64,000 bases of DNA from positions 2,108,001-2,172,000 of the forward strand of contig NC_053184.1 in assembly GCF_905163445.1 (NCBI RefSeq). The letters run 5' to 3'. The stretch is from Pararge aegeria. Taxonomy: Eukaryota > Arthropoda > Insecta > Lepidoptera > Nymphalidae. Below the pieces are notes generated by a model that saw only the letters and a program-made list of their open reading frames with translations, was not told where the DNA came from and did no database searches. Made by a program: the position numbers and the translations under genes. Positions 47,701 to 53,293 of this stretch are shown here, piece by piece (position 1 is the first letter of the stretch; each line of letters opens with the position of its first letter).

Positions 47701-49634
47701 CTGGAACCCCTTATATATAAGACCACAGAGCTCACTTACACAAATATATATAAAATTTAATATTTAATGTACTAACAAAATTCACTATAGTTAAGATACA
47801 ATGGCATAATACAATTTATTGTTTGTTTCTGTTGTTATCAAAGTAAAATATTAGTATATAATATTGACAATTAGCTGTACACAAGATAAAACATCATTGT
47901 TGACCAAATATATTTGTAAATTACAAACCAATAAATGTTATGCATCATAACCACAGAAAAATCAGCCATTTTTTTATGCAATAATATTAAACGAAGCTCA
48001 TATTTTCATTAGGTAGCATAATATTGTTGTTCATATTCTTAAACATCATAACTAAGATTGTTAAATATAGCATAAGTACTTTTGCGAATTTTACATCAAC
48101 ACCGGAAAACACAATGCGCTCAATACAAATGCATTCATGTTTCTTTATGAAGTTAATGTATGTATATGTGTTTCTTTATTCCACCATAACTTCTACATGC
48201 CTGTACAGATTTGGATTTATGAGGTATTCAATCAATCCAATTATTGTTTTTAGCTTTTATATGTTCAAACTGGGCACAAGGTACACCAATATCTTGTTGA
48301 TGGAGAAGGCATGAAGGTGTTGAAAATAATCAAGTGTAAAGTTTCTATAGTTGACCTTTTTTTAATTATATATGTACTTGTAATGATTGTTAACACAAAT
48401 ACTACTTTTGTTTGTGTTTCAGTACAATTATATTAAAACTGGTTTAATAGTAGTGATCTTTGAGATTGCAGCATAACTTGTTGCGAAAACAGTTCTGTAT
48501 TACTTTTATCATAAGTTATAGTATTATCAACAACAACTGTAGCTTGTGAAACAATGCAACATGTAGATTTCTAAAATGCTGTAGACTTTAATAGTGTGAG
48601 CTATTAAAGTCTACAGCATTTTTGGGTTCACAATTCATAACTATGAAAACATATTTGAAATAACATTCTTTATCTATTCGCATATTTTGTTTAGTCTGAT
48701 GCAAAAACATATGTTTTTAGAAAATAAAGCACATTTACTGTAAGTTAAATTTCAAATTGAAAATTCAAGAAGTGTAAAATTAGCATAAATAAGTACTTAA
48801 GAGTAACAAACTTATGTTATGGAAAGGGTACATATCTAATATACATATATGCAAATTATTCTAGAACATGTACAATTTGATAAGAAAATATTACAGCATT
48901 AGTCATTAATTTTAAGCATGTTGCAGGGAAATAAAAATTATAGTAATTTTTTTTAAATCATAGGGATATTAGGAAAACGAGAGGCGAGACTATAAAAGTT
49001 ATAATATACATTGAATACCACAAACACTCAAAAATTCAAATTAAATTAATTTCAAGTAGGCTTACTCTATAAGCACTATTCAAATGTAAAGTCTGTCTGT
49101 TTTTAGTGATACTACCATTGGAAAAGAGCAAATATGGAGTTTCAGGCAGCCTTCTTAATGTTTTCTTCAGTAGAGTCTGCCGTCCATAGGGACACAACAA
49201 ACAGACAGAATAGATTTTATAGAGTAAGCCTAGTTAGTGCTTATAGTGTTAGCCTAGTGAAGATATGAGCGTTTTAAACCTTAACTCCTAAGTATCTAGA
49301 ATATTTTATTCTAAAGCTTAATTCTTTAGTATTACAATGAACAGTAAACTGATGGTATTAAATCAAAGTCCATTTAAAATTATTAAACACCAAATTAACC
49401 ACTGGTGGAAATCAAAACTTCGAGACTGCATAATGCTTGACGTGAAAAAAATGTAATTTAATATTGCTACTCACCGATGGGAAGATCACAGAGTAAACAA
49501 CATGCCGAAAGAGCCCCAAAGGAGGCCCCAGATATTTTTCCTATTAGCAAGTGAGGGGCATATTTTTTGAGACACACTGCGACACCGACATGGTAAATAC
49601 CAAGAAACCCACAACCAGCGAACGATAAGTTCAT
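11607..49634 (-). CDS. bmm: Brummer triacylglycerol lipase (ATGL/PNPLA2 orthologue)
   Basis: Patatin-like lipase that hydrolyses triacylglycerol on lipid droplets, mainly in insect fat body. Ten exons splice in phase to 538 residues: 49634-49475, 47345-47113, 46234-46046, 44958-44795, 43770-43671, 42488-42313, 33000-32830, 19312-19183, 12123-11994, 11770-11607. The N-terminus MNLSFAGCGFLGIYHVGVA carries the glycine-rich oxyanion loop (residues 7-12). The nucleophile elbow G-A-S-F-G puts Ser at 38, as in Drosophila. The catalytic Asp is D157 in Y-M-D-G-G (G-G where many patatins have G-A). Exons 4-7 match brummer (ILFPPKPEVLSN, FDDALRFLHRNN). The tail (about 441-538) is acidic and Ser-rich. 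An in-frame ATG 18 nt upstream (49652) is an alternative start; 49634 was chosen by homology. The gene is 38 kb because introns 6, 7 and 8 (9.3, 13.5 and 7.1 kb) are filled with repeats. It is divergent from NOSIP. Confidence 0.95.
11994..12123 (-). CDS. bmm: brummer exon 9
   Basis: Acceptor 'gtttgcag' before 12123, donor GTGAGT after 11994. Encodes MKMTEIYDVTDADTDAV and an Asp/Glu-rich stretch, residues 442-484. Phase 0 in, phase 1 out. Confidence 0.9.
12855..13140 (+). repeat. Family C repeat copy, near full length
   Basis: 'gcggtgatagcctagtaata' to 'cttcaacggtgaaggaaaac', 'cctgagagatctccataatg' and 'accagcgtggtggactacgg', in canonical order. Confidence 0.8.
13190..13325 (-). repeat. Family C repeat copy, partial
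   Basis: 'atcggcccacaataggcacg' and 'gccaagtgcggatagg' are the reverse-orientation start of family C. Confidence 0.7.
13335..13770 (+). repeat. Tandem pair of Helitron-like family F units
   Basis: 'atattataaatgcgaaagtg' with 'tgtctgtccttcc', 'catagagttagttgaaa' and 'gacggagagtaa' occurs twice, the second unit starting about 208 bp after the first. This block recurs widely in lepidopteran DNA, often as non-autonomous Helitron-type elements; that assignment is from memory. Confidence 0.6.
13970..14155 (+). repeat. Family F-like repeat with terminal 'gcgaagccgcagggcac'
   Basis: Begins 'ccctactaatattttaaatg' and ends 'gcgagcgaagccgcagggca', the pair of ends typical of this repeat. The middle is AT-rich and diverged. 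Confidence 0.5.
14330..14475 (+). repeat. LINE tail, family D (tail part only)
   Basis: 'ttctttatgtttctg' to 'gtggtatacaaataaagag' matches the tail of the copy at 20380-20510. Confidence 0.65.
14775..15055 (+). repeat. Family C repeat copy
   Basis: 'agtgtttaagacttcggact', 'caacggtgaaggaaaacatc' and 'tgagagttctccataatgtt', in order. Confidence 0.8.
16570..16755 (+). repeat. tRNA-derived SINE family A, 3' body
   Basis: 'tttgtgtgatgagcatgaat', 'tttttcagtgtctgg', 'acacaagctacgcttacttt' and 'gcgatgtgtgtattgtcg' match the body of the copies at 19356-19575 and 59960-60226. The tRNA-like head is missing. Confidence 0.8.
19183..19312 (-). CDS. bmm: brummer exon 8
   Basis: Acceptor 'ggttccag' before 19312, donor GTATGG after 19183. 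Encodes ASELRVTYGDVPADTDTFEH followed by a segment ending LLAYYYLDSDNK. Phase 2 in, phase 0 out. Confidence 0.9.
19356..19575 (-). repeat. tRNA-derived SINE family A with Pol III boxes
   Basis: On the minus strand a tRNA-like head has an A-box (TGGCGCAGTTGG, 19561-19550) and a B-box (GGCTCGATTCC, 19517-19507). The family A body and an A/T-rich simple tail follow. The head reads like a tRNA but lacks a proper acceptor stem, so it is not called as a tRNA gene. Confidence 0.85.
19677..19719. repeat. Inverted repeat (hairpin), 16-bp arms
   Basis: CCGGATGAGTTCTGTC at 19677-19692 is exactly repeated in inverse at 19704-19719 with an 11-nt loop. It lies within a dispersed repeat that also carries 'gcacagcaatgct' and 'agcgataagcatggcggtag'. 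Confidence 0.85.
19940..20285. repeat. AT-rich tandem repeat, about 111-115-bp unit, 3 copies
   Basis: 'tgtttaatagtatttattta' begins at 19946, 20061 and 20172, each followed by the same 'tatggtttatagtttattct' and 'agatgtatt' blocks. Spacing is 115 then 111 bp. It ends shortly before the family D tail at 20380, so it may be that LINE's repeated 3' UTR. Confidence 0.85.
20380..20510 (+). repeat. LINE 3' tail, family D (best copy)
   Basis: 'aaggttgcctggcagagatc' then 'ctaagcgataaggccgcc', a T-rich run, and 'gtggtgtacaaataaagag' ending in A/T. Confidence 0.8.
20515..20755 (-). repeat. tRNA-derived SINE family B, near full length
   Basis: On the minus strand: head with A-box-like 'tggcgcagcggtgagcgct' and B-box-like 'gtttgattcctgg', then 'ggtctggtctggtgggaggc', and a tail 'agtcaagggataacttgt'. 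Confidence 0.8.
21970..22130. repeat. Helitron-like repeat end interrupted by a transposon
   Basis: 'ctagcggaccccagcgccat' to 'cggtccagccgtttaggagg' and a 'tatatataaaga' end form a common dispersed unit. The DNA transposon at 22134 begins directly after it. Confidence 0.6.
22134..23255. mobile_element. DNA transposon with 30-bp identical TIRs and TAA target duplication
   Basis: The left end starts GGGGGCGTCCATAAATTACG and the right end is its exact reverse complement over 30 bp. TAA flanks both sides (22131-22133 and 23256-23258). Length 1,122 bp. Both subterminal regions carry C-rich runs and 'gagattt' blocks in direct orientation. A 3-bp TAA duplication fits PIF/Harbinger-type elements, but I cannot assign the superfamily. 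It contains one intact frame (next entry). Confidence 0.9.
22455..22934 (-). CDS. Transposon-borne ORF, 159 residues, possible C2H2-like motif
   Basis: Open from ATG at 22934 to TAA and occupying the middle of the inverted-repeat element, so it belongs to the element rather than the host. It begins MSYQDFYNAYVKRYV and has a helical first half ending RLRYC. A CCGIYFASS...EHRRSAH segment resembles a degenerate C2H2 finger (only the second half clear). A basic RKVRPSRIVTRR and an acidic end follow. No DDE/DDD catalytic core is visible at this size, so it is either an accessory DNA-binding protein or what remains of a longer protein. The intact frame suggests recent insertion or selection. Function unknown. 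Confidence 0.6.
   Translation of the reverse strand: MSYQDFYNAYVKRYVYKTKKSCQDDVIQLWNTAKQKFPKKEELIHHIQHEIERLRYCPSVRDDLEKRCCGIYFASSTRAAEHRRSAHIAPAKQARMFRKVRPSRIVTRRANELLCASANGLEWLDQNEVEEADDFTENHMDMLVPIVSLETVHDFHGLN
23420..23610 (-). repeat. SINE family B copy, 3' part
   Basis: 'gatgatgcaatctgagattg', 'gggttaacctgttagagg' and 'cttagcggcacgtctttgtc' on the plus strand are the reverse complement of the SINE body. Confidence 0.75.
23780..23920 (-). repeat. LINE 3' tail, family D
   Basis: 'cacttttattgtacacca' through 'ggccttatcgct' and 'ttccaggcaacc' is the reverse complement of the 20380-20510 tail. The short ATGA run just to the left (about 23767-23785) would be its end or the target. Confidence 0.75.
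24306..24485. mobile_element. Palindromic MITE, copy 1
   Basis: Arms 'gattacgtatctcgcgacag' and 'cctgtcgcgagatacgtaat' face each other across a spacer containing 'caaaagtgacg'. The same element is at 44083-44236. The left arm here has a small internal duplication ('cactgctcactgatcactgc'). Confidence 0.85.
25187..25495. mobile_element. MITE (ends cagtggc.../...gccactg) with a nested insertion
   Basis: 'ccagtggcatgcattt' at 25186 and 'gcacgccactg' near 25485 are inverted ends shared with the small element at 33494-33578. The middle is split by the retroposed fragment in the next entry. Confidence 0.65.
25228..25373 (-). mobile_element. Retroposed fragment with poly(A) and 14-bp target duplication
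   Basis: AAGCACTGCCTACC occurs at 25214-25227 and again at 25374-25387, exactly flanking 146 bp that begin with nine T (poly(A) on the minus strand). This is the signature of target-primed insertion of a 5'-truncated LINE or SINE end. The body ('ctaaagggggtctacccaaa') is not assigned to a family. Confidence 0.85.
26064..26495. mobile_element. Inverted-repeat element, about 430 bp (MITE-like)
   Basis: 'tatggagggtagaggtaagg' at about 26070 has its reverse complement at about 26470. Farther in, 'tgaaaaagtgtc' and 'gacactttttca' are also paired. Ends and target duplication are not fixed precisely. It separates two diverged copies of a roughly 200-bp sequence (24920-25120 and 26505-26700). Confidence 0.65.
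27040..28225. repeat. Two diverged copies of a dispersed repeat (family E-related)
   Basis: 'ccctttagaacggaacacag' and 'gcttagcggcagaaataagc' near 27070-27125 recur as 'ccctttggaccggaacacag' and 'gcttagcggcagaaataagc' near 28137-28185. A 14-bp hairpin with one mismatch sits at 27968-27996. The open frames across these blocks are incidental. Confidence 0.6.
27320..27440 (+). repeat. Family F-like Helitron-type fragment
   Basis: 'tgtaggttggttggtctgtc' and 'gcggtcgaagccgcaagcag' match the start and end of this repeat class. Confidence 0.5.
29480..29830 (+). repeat. Family C repeat copy, long
   Basis: 'cttcaacggtgaaggaaaac', 'ttctccataatgttctcaaa', 'gccagcgtggtggactacgg' and 'gtaatgggttgatttgatga', in order. 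An internal 'tttcatttcatttcattt' simple run is inserted at about 29571-29594. Confidence 0.8.
29930..30310 (-). mobile_element. LINE-derived fragment, endonuclease-like start
   Basis: A minus-strand frame (30290-30081) reads TLYTLNCQSLRAHSGDL followed by a segment ending NDETWFSDNE. This resembles the N-xQSLR...ETW pattern at the beginning of apurinic-type endonucleases of non-LTR elements. A second copy in opposite orientation is at about 40560-40960. Confidence 0.6.
31600..31835 (-). repeat. Family C repeat copy
   Basis: 'catagtccaccacgctg', 'tcgcagtgcggatttctcac' and 'cttagcctattgttatagtg', reverse orientation. Confidence 0.75.
32830..33000 (-). CDS. bmm: brummer exon 7
   Basis: Acceptor 'ttctccttag' before 33000, donor GTATGT after 32830. 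Encodes FVTCTPKMSKSLWKLSWKLV and RQLHAFLYSA, then a basic His/Arg-rich end. Phase 2 on both sides (171 nt), so skipping it would keep the frame. Confidence 0.9.
33494..33578. mobile_element. Very small MITE, 14-bp inverted ends
   Basis: GCGCAGTGGCGTGC (33494-33507) and GCACGCCACTGCGT (33565-33578) are inverted apart from the outermost base. The interior 'aaaagcaccgcctacc' relates it to the element at 25187-25495. Confidence 0.7.
34028..34074. repeat. Perfect palindrome, 23-bp arms, 1-nt centre
   Basis: 34028-34050 and 34052-34074 are exact reverse complements around a single T. No target duplication or second copy seen. Confidence 0.95.
34440..34720 (-). repeat. Family C repeat copy
   Basis: 'cccattaccggcccactaca', 'tagtccaccacgctggccca' and 'gttttccttcacctt', reverse orientation. 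Confidence 0.8.
35235..35465 (+). repeat. SINE family B copy with degenerate tRNA head
   Basis: Head 'ggccccggattcggtccct', then 'ggtctggtctggtgggagac', 'cttaccaccctaccgacaaa' and 'gccactaagcgatttggcgt'. Confidence 0.75.
36239..36302. repeat. Perfect inverted repeat, 23-bp arms, 18-nt loop
   Basis: 36239-36261 and 36280-36302 are exact reverse complements. Unique sequence, not shared with the other hairpins. Confidence 0.95.
36404..36445. repeat. Perfect inverted repeat, 17-bp arms, 8-nt loop
   Basis: CGGAGTGTTGATAGTGA at 36404-36420 is inverted exactly at 36429-36445, about 100 bp after the previous hairpin. Confidence 0.95.
38690..38980 (-). repeat. Family C repeat copy led by an ATC microsatellite
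   Basis: An expanded (ATC)n run (about 38698-38745, with two TTATC interruptions) leads into 'ccgacccactacagagcacg' and 'gtccaagtgcggattggtag'. Other copies carry only two to five ATC units here. Confidence 0.8.
40560..40960 (+). mobile_element. LINE-derived fragment, second copy (inverse of 29930-30310)
   Basis: 'ttttacgatgcgcgtgcaca', 'ggaagttagctatagtcgac', 'gggctcattctggtgattta' and 'cttgttacgccaaagatc' match the other copy read in reverse. Frames are broken. Confidence 0.7.
41247..41286. repeat. Perfect inverted repeat, 16-bp arms, 8-nt loop
   Basis: TCCTTTAGCTCTTGAG at 41247-41262 is inverted exactly at 41271-41286. Confidence 0.95.
42030..42215 (+). repeat. Dispersed repeat family E copy
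   Basis: 'ccactgctggagtaaaggcc', 'gggtttgcccctaattacca', 'ctttagtcgcctcgtacgac' and 'tattctgatctaccgtcacc'. Confidence 0.7.
42313..42488 (-). CDS. bmm: brummer exon 6
   Basis: Acceptor 'ttggctttag', donor GTAAGT. Encodes DALVDDLPDTVMTIFQNAID, NTGIVNWVMRQR and LLTLPYRVPVDIMYATITK, the conserved post-catalytic region of brummer. Phase 0 in, phase 2 out. Confidence 0.92.
42545..42765 (-). repeat. Family C repeat copy
   Basis: 'cattatcggcccagaaagg', 'ggccaagtgcggatg' and 'atgtttgccttcaacgttaa', reverse orientation, in brummer intron 5. Confidence 0.75.
43330..43560 (+). repeat. Family C repeat copy
   Basis: 'cttgcttcaacggtgaaggg', 'gcctgagagttctccaa' and 'actgacccagcgtggggg'. Also in intron 5, in opposite orientation to the previous copy. 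Confidence 0.75.
43671..43770 (-). CDS. bmm: brummer exon 5
   Basis: Acceptor 'tatcgctag', donor GTAGGT. Encodes CLAVQTTYQLQDVLDDT and a C-x2-C pair (ECEECKTHRQ). Phase 2 in, 0 out. Confidence 0.9.
44083..44236. mobile_element. Palindromic MITE, copy 2 (68-bp arms)
   Basis: Arms 44083-44150 and 44169-44236 differ at about 3 of 68 positions, with an 18-nt spacer, so the element can form one long hairpin. Sits in brummer intron 4. Confidence 0.9.
44795..44958 (-). CDS. bmm: brummer exon 4
   Basis: Acceptor 'tttgatacag', donor GTATGT. Encodes VNVANTSIELSKQNINRFAR, ILFPPKPEVLSNM and FDDALRFLHRNNMITC, nearly the fly brummer sequence. Phase 0 in, 2 out. Confidence 0.95.
46046..46234 (-). CDS. bmm: brummer exon 3 (catalytic Asp)
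   Basis: Acceptor 'ttttttttag', donor GTGAGT. Encodes ALLASCFVPVFSG, PPRFHGIRYMDGGFSDNLP and SPFCGESDICP. D157 of the Ser/Asp dyad is the Asp of M-D-G-G. Confidence 0.95.
46452..46619. promoter_or_regulatory. Cluster of four AACAC...GTGTT dyads (candidate regulatory array)
   Basis: Four palindromes share the core: 46452-46468 (AACAC/GTGTT), 46492-46510 (AACACAC/GTGTGTT), 46541-46557 (AACACGC/GCGTGTT) and 46599-46619 (AAAACACAA/TTGTGTTTT). Centres are 41, 48 and 60 bp apart. 'gccgcacacgc' occurs twice, 91 bp apart. The stretch is CpG-rich in AT-rich intron 2 of brummer, about 220 bp upstream of exon 3. Regulatory function is inference. Confidence 0.4.
47113..47345 (-). CDS. bmm: brummer exon 2
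   Basis: Acceptor 'ttattttag', donor GTGAGT. Encodes ITSDVLRIVGEARAGSLGPF, LLLEGMQKYIPHDAHK and LHISLTRVYDGNNVIVTEF. Phase 1 in, 0 out. Confidence 0.95.
48573..48622. repeat. Perfect inverted repeat, 22-bp arms, 6-nt loop
   Basis: 48573-48594 and 48601-48622 are exact reverse complements. Lies in brummer intron 1. Confidence 0.95.
49475..49634 (-). CDS. bmm: brummer exon 1 (catalytic Ser)
   Basis: Start ATG at 49634-49632, donor GTGAGT. Encodes MNLSFAGCGFLGIYHVGVA, then KISGASFGALSACCLLC with Ser38. Phase 1 out. An upstream in-frame ATG at 49652 would add six residues. Confidence 0.93.
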
Positions 49635-49652
49635 TATAATGTGCACATACAA

Positions 49653-50715
49653 CGTAAAAAGAAAATTATTCGATACACTTTGTACAACAAAACACTACAC
49701 TTGCACTAAAAGAAACTCAAACACTTAACAAATCCAAAGGAGAGCTTAGCAAACACTATGTTATCATCGATTTTCACTATGTAAATTCACAGAACGTCCG
49801 ACGTACAACTAGTTTTTTTATAAATAAACAAGAGTTGAAATGCTATCAGCATCTGACAGATAACAGCTGAATTTGGCATCGACGTCTCCAAACGTCTAGC
49901 GACTAGCGAGTATAATGTTTTTTTGAAGCCGCTTTTCAGCTCTAAGTTCCAGCCTAAAAGTTCGACATGACATTTTGTTTGAAAAAAAAACTATGTTACG
50001 TCTGTGTTTGAATATAAGGACGTGACTAGCTAATAGATAGTTGCAAACATACCCACTATAAAAATCATGACAAAATTTTTTTAAGACTGAAACAAATCCG
50101 ACTTTTTTAAACAATTAAAAAGCAAAACAAAAATATCTCCTAAAACAATAATTTTAAGTCGTTGCCAAGTCAAATGTTATAGTTTCTAATTACTAGCCTA
50201 CAATATATTAGGGAACCATATACAAAGTATATCTTTAATCAAAGTATAAAATTACTTATTTTGTATTAAATATTTTTTAGAAATAAAAATACTTTTAGGT
50301 AAACCTACAAGTATTTTTATTTCTAAAAAAAGTTCAGGGTTTGTGACAAAACCATGTGTGTGGACGCGGCTTAAAGGCAAACGTCATCTGCTTACTCCTT
50401 TTAGAAAATGTTGCTTCTTCTATCAATAGTAAATGGTTGAGGAGTTTTCCCGGAAATTAACCATAAGCTCCTTTATTATGACAGGCGTATTTATAAATGT
50501 GAAATAACATAATAAATATAACAATCGATTAACATAAACTCGATTTATAAAAATCTGTCCGATTAATATAATATTCGTAGTATTTTTCTGTAGTATGTAT
50601 TTTGTAACTGGCGTTACTGTACTCTCGGATTTTGTTGACGAATTTTTGACAAGTGGTTCTTTTCGGTGTGCTATATTTTTTAATATTTTTGCCTAAATTA
50701 TTGTCATATTAAAAT
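49653..50715. promoter_or_regulatory. Shared upstream region of brummer and NOSIP (divergent)
   Basis: About 1.08 kb separates the two start codons (49634 and 50716), so both promoters must lie here. No TATA box or initiator can be assigned with confidence. A perfect 22-bp-arm hairpin is at 50273-50330. Confidence 0.5.
50273..50330. repeat. Perfect inverted repeat, 22-bp arms, 14-nt loop
   Basis: 50273-50294 and 50309-50330 are exact reverse complements. The loop itself contains 'taggtaaaccta', a smaller palindrome. Lies between the divergent genes. Confidence 0.95.
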
Positions 50716-51995
50716 ATGACTCGACATGCAAGAAACTGCACCGCCGGTGCTGTATACACGTATCACGAAAAGAAAAAGGACGCAGCAGCGTCAGGATATG
50801 GGACACAAAGTGAAAGGGTTGGGAAAGATTCCGTGAAAAGTTTCGACTGCTGTAGCTTGACTTTGCAGCCTTGCAGATACCCCGTAGTGACTAAAGAAGG
50901 ATATCTGTTCGATAAAGAAGCTATTTTGGAATACATTATATCGAAAAAAAATGAGTACAACCGCAAATTGAAGCAGTACGAAAAGCAACTGAAAAAGGAT
51001 GAAAATGAAGTTAAAGAGCTGGCTGCGGCTGAACGTGAGGCCAATTTAATCAAATTCATGAGCAGGGAGAAAAATATTACACATAGTAAATCAGACAGTA
51101 TTGCTCCGTCAACCTCCATTTCAAACCTTGCAAATGGTAAACATAAGGAGTTACCCAGTTTCTGGGTGCCCTCACAACTTCCCGATGCGAAAGTCTCCAA
51201 AGTAGAGAAGCCGGACGCATCAGTGTTGTGCCCAATAAGCGGCAAACCTCTAAAAATGAAGGATTTGATTGAAGTTAAATGGACATTAGTCAATGACCCA
51301 GATGATAAGAAGTCTTTGATTGCTAAAGAGAATAGATATATGTGTCCCATTACACATGATATTTTGAGTAATGCTGTGCCATGTGCTATCATTAGGTAAT
51401 ACTTTAAGTAATAAAGTTATTAATGGTGAAAATTTTATTGAATAGGTCAATTCTATCATGCTAATTCTATTATACAGGTCCAAAGCAAAATGCGGGAACC
51501 TGGCACTATTTTTAGTCTTTACAATTTAGTTTATTTAGAGATATAAGTAATATAAGGACAGCAGAATTGCTAGCAATAGCCCTCTTTGCATTACTTAATA
51601 ATTATTGCTTTATCTGTAGCCCAAGTTTAGCCCTGTTTATGATTTTTTTATGTATGAGCTTGGAAACACTGTGGGCACAAAATACAGCATCATCCCTTTC
51701 ACAGGATTGAAAAAAAAAACAATATTACAATACTAGTAGTCTACCACGCTTGCCCACTACAGATTGGTGGTAGTTTAATAATAAAGTTATATTATGTCTT
51801 AATTCCAGAACTAGTGGGCATGTCATAACAATGGAATGTGTAGAGAAAATCATCAAGAAGGATTGGATCAACCCTCTCACAGGTGACAAACTTAAAGAAA
51901 AGGATATCATACCCCTACAGAGAGGAGGTACTGGTTATGCCCTGACCAATCAAAACCTGGAGGGGAAGAATGAGAGACCAGTATTACAAGCTTAG
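50716..51995 (+). CDS. NOSIP: NOSIP, nitric-oxide-synthase-interacting protein homologue
   Basis: Two exons, 50716-51395 and 51809-51995, joined in phase 2 (A-G | A gives Arg), encode 288 residues (human NOSIP is about 300). The N-terminus MTRHARNCTAGAVYTYHEKK is typical of the family. The split U-box starts at FDCCSLTLQPC (43-53) and continues YPVVTKEGYLFDKEAILEYI. A coiled, Lys/Glu-rich stretch follows (about 76-112). A second domain has LCPISGKPLKMKDL (171-184) and MCPITHDIL (209-217), and exon 2 supplies GHVITMECVEKIIKKDW and INPLTGDKLKEKDII. In animals NOSIP is a nuclear/cytoplasmic E3-type protein also found with spliceosomes, and the eNOS partner is vertebrate-specific. The 413-bp intron carries a small repeat trace. 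It is divergent from brummer and convergent with the next gene. Confidence 0.95.
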
Positions 51996-53293
51996 ATTTA
52001 GTCATAGGAAAGAAAAATAATACTTTAAGGATGTCTTAAATATTTAATATGAACCAGGAATAACCAGGTTTAGTGGGTCAGGCAAAGGATTATTAGGCAT
52101 AAGAGATTTCTATAACAAAATCTCTATAACAACCTGGACTTGGAAAATTGGCAGTGTCTATATGTCTGGCTTGGAAAGCATGCAAAGTGGTCTGATTATT
52201 GTCACCAACATGTTATAATAATCCTTAAAGTATCCTATCCCTCATTGAGGAGCATGGTCGGCCTGGGCCCACCAGTTCAACATTAAAAGGCTGATGATGA
52301 TGATTTATTATAATATAATACTGTACTTTCACAAGGACAGAAAATAATATGTACCTACTTTTCTTCAGAATGTTTCCTTCTTAAATGGAAAGATATTATA
52401 TGAACAGGATAATACACATTTAATTTATTTCATGTTTTATTGTGCTCCCATTTCTTTACTTCCTAATTTTTCAATCCCTATAATATAATCGTAAGTAAGC
52501 ATTGATAGCATAGTGGTTAGGAGTACAGTTCAATTTTGAGGGGCTGAGTTTGTATCTCAGCATGCACCCCTTTTTTCCAAATTATATGCATTTTAGGCAA
52601 TTAAAATATCACTTTCTTTATTGGTGAAGGAAATCATAGTGAGGAAATCTTCATGCCGCCTGAGAGTTCTCCATAATGTTAACAAAGGTGTGTGAAGCAC
52701 AGACACAGTGGACTACAGCCAAATCACTTTACATTGTAGGGGCAGAGCCATGCTGTGTAGTAGGCCTGTAATAGGTTGTTAAGATTATGAAATGTGGACT
52801 GTGGGTTCATCCAGTTTATAGTCATATATAGATTTAAATAGTCACTTTTCAATTTCGTCAGCAGCTACTTGAAACAGTAATTCTAATATCTCCCAGGTTT
52901 TTAATTTCAGTATGACTACAGCCACTGTAATACAAGATAAAAAAGAAGGATTTGTCGTATTTGCGGAATCGGTTTTGATAAGAATAAGATCAATTTTTGA
53001 GCTTAACTGAAAAGTATCTGGGCATTGGTTCACTATTACATTATAAACATAACATTTTTTTCGTAGTCTGTAGGCTGTGAAGATATCTGAGTTGGTGACA
53101 CAAAATAGATAAATCCTCCCGAACTCTCATGTTAATTTAATATAAGTAGTTATCTTAAATAATAATGTGTTTTATGTATGAGACAGAAAAATAAAACAAC
53201 AAAATGTACTGATACATATAAATCTAAAATAACAAATACATTTTGTAAAAATAAGTGTAAATCAAATTGTTCTAAACATTATTACAGATTAGC
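51996..53293. other. Convergent intergenic region (NOSIP 3' end / zinc-finger gene 3' end)
   Basis: A family C copy occupies about 52495-52790. The rest is AT-rich 3'-flanking sequence of both genes. No further gene seen. Confidence 0.6.
52495..52790 (+). repeat. Family C repeat copy
   Basis: 'attgatagcatagtggttag', 'tttattggtgaaggaaatca', 'cctgagagttctccataatg' and 'aataggttgttaagattatg'. Confidence 0.75.

Noticed and set aside
50763..51392. Long open frame antisense to NOSIP (209 codons)
   Set aside because: It mirrors a real coding exon and has low-complexity Ser/Phe/Leu composition; the plus-strand frame is clearly NOSIP.
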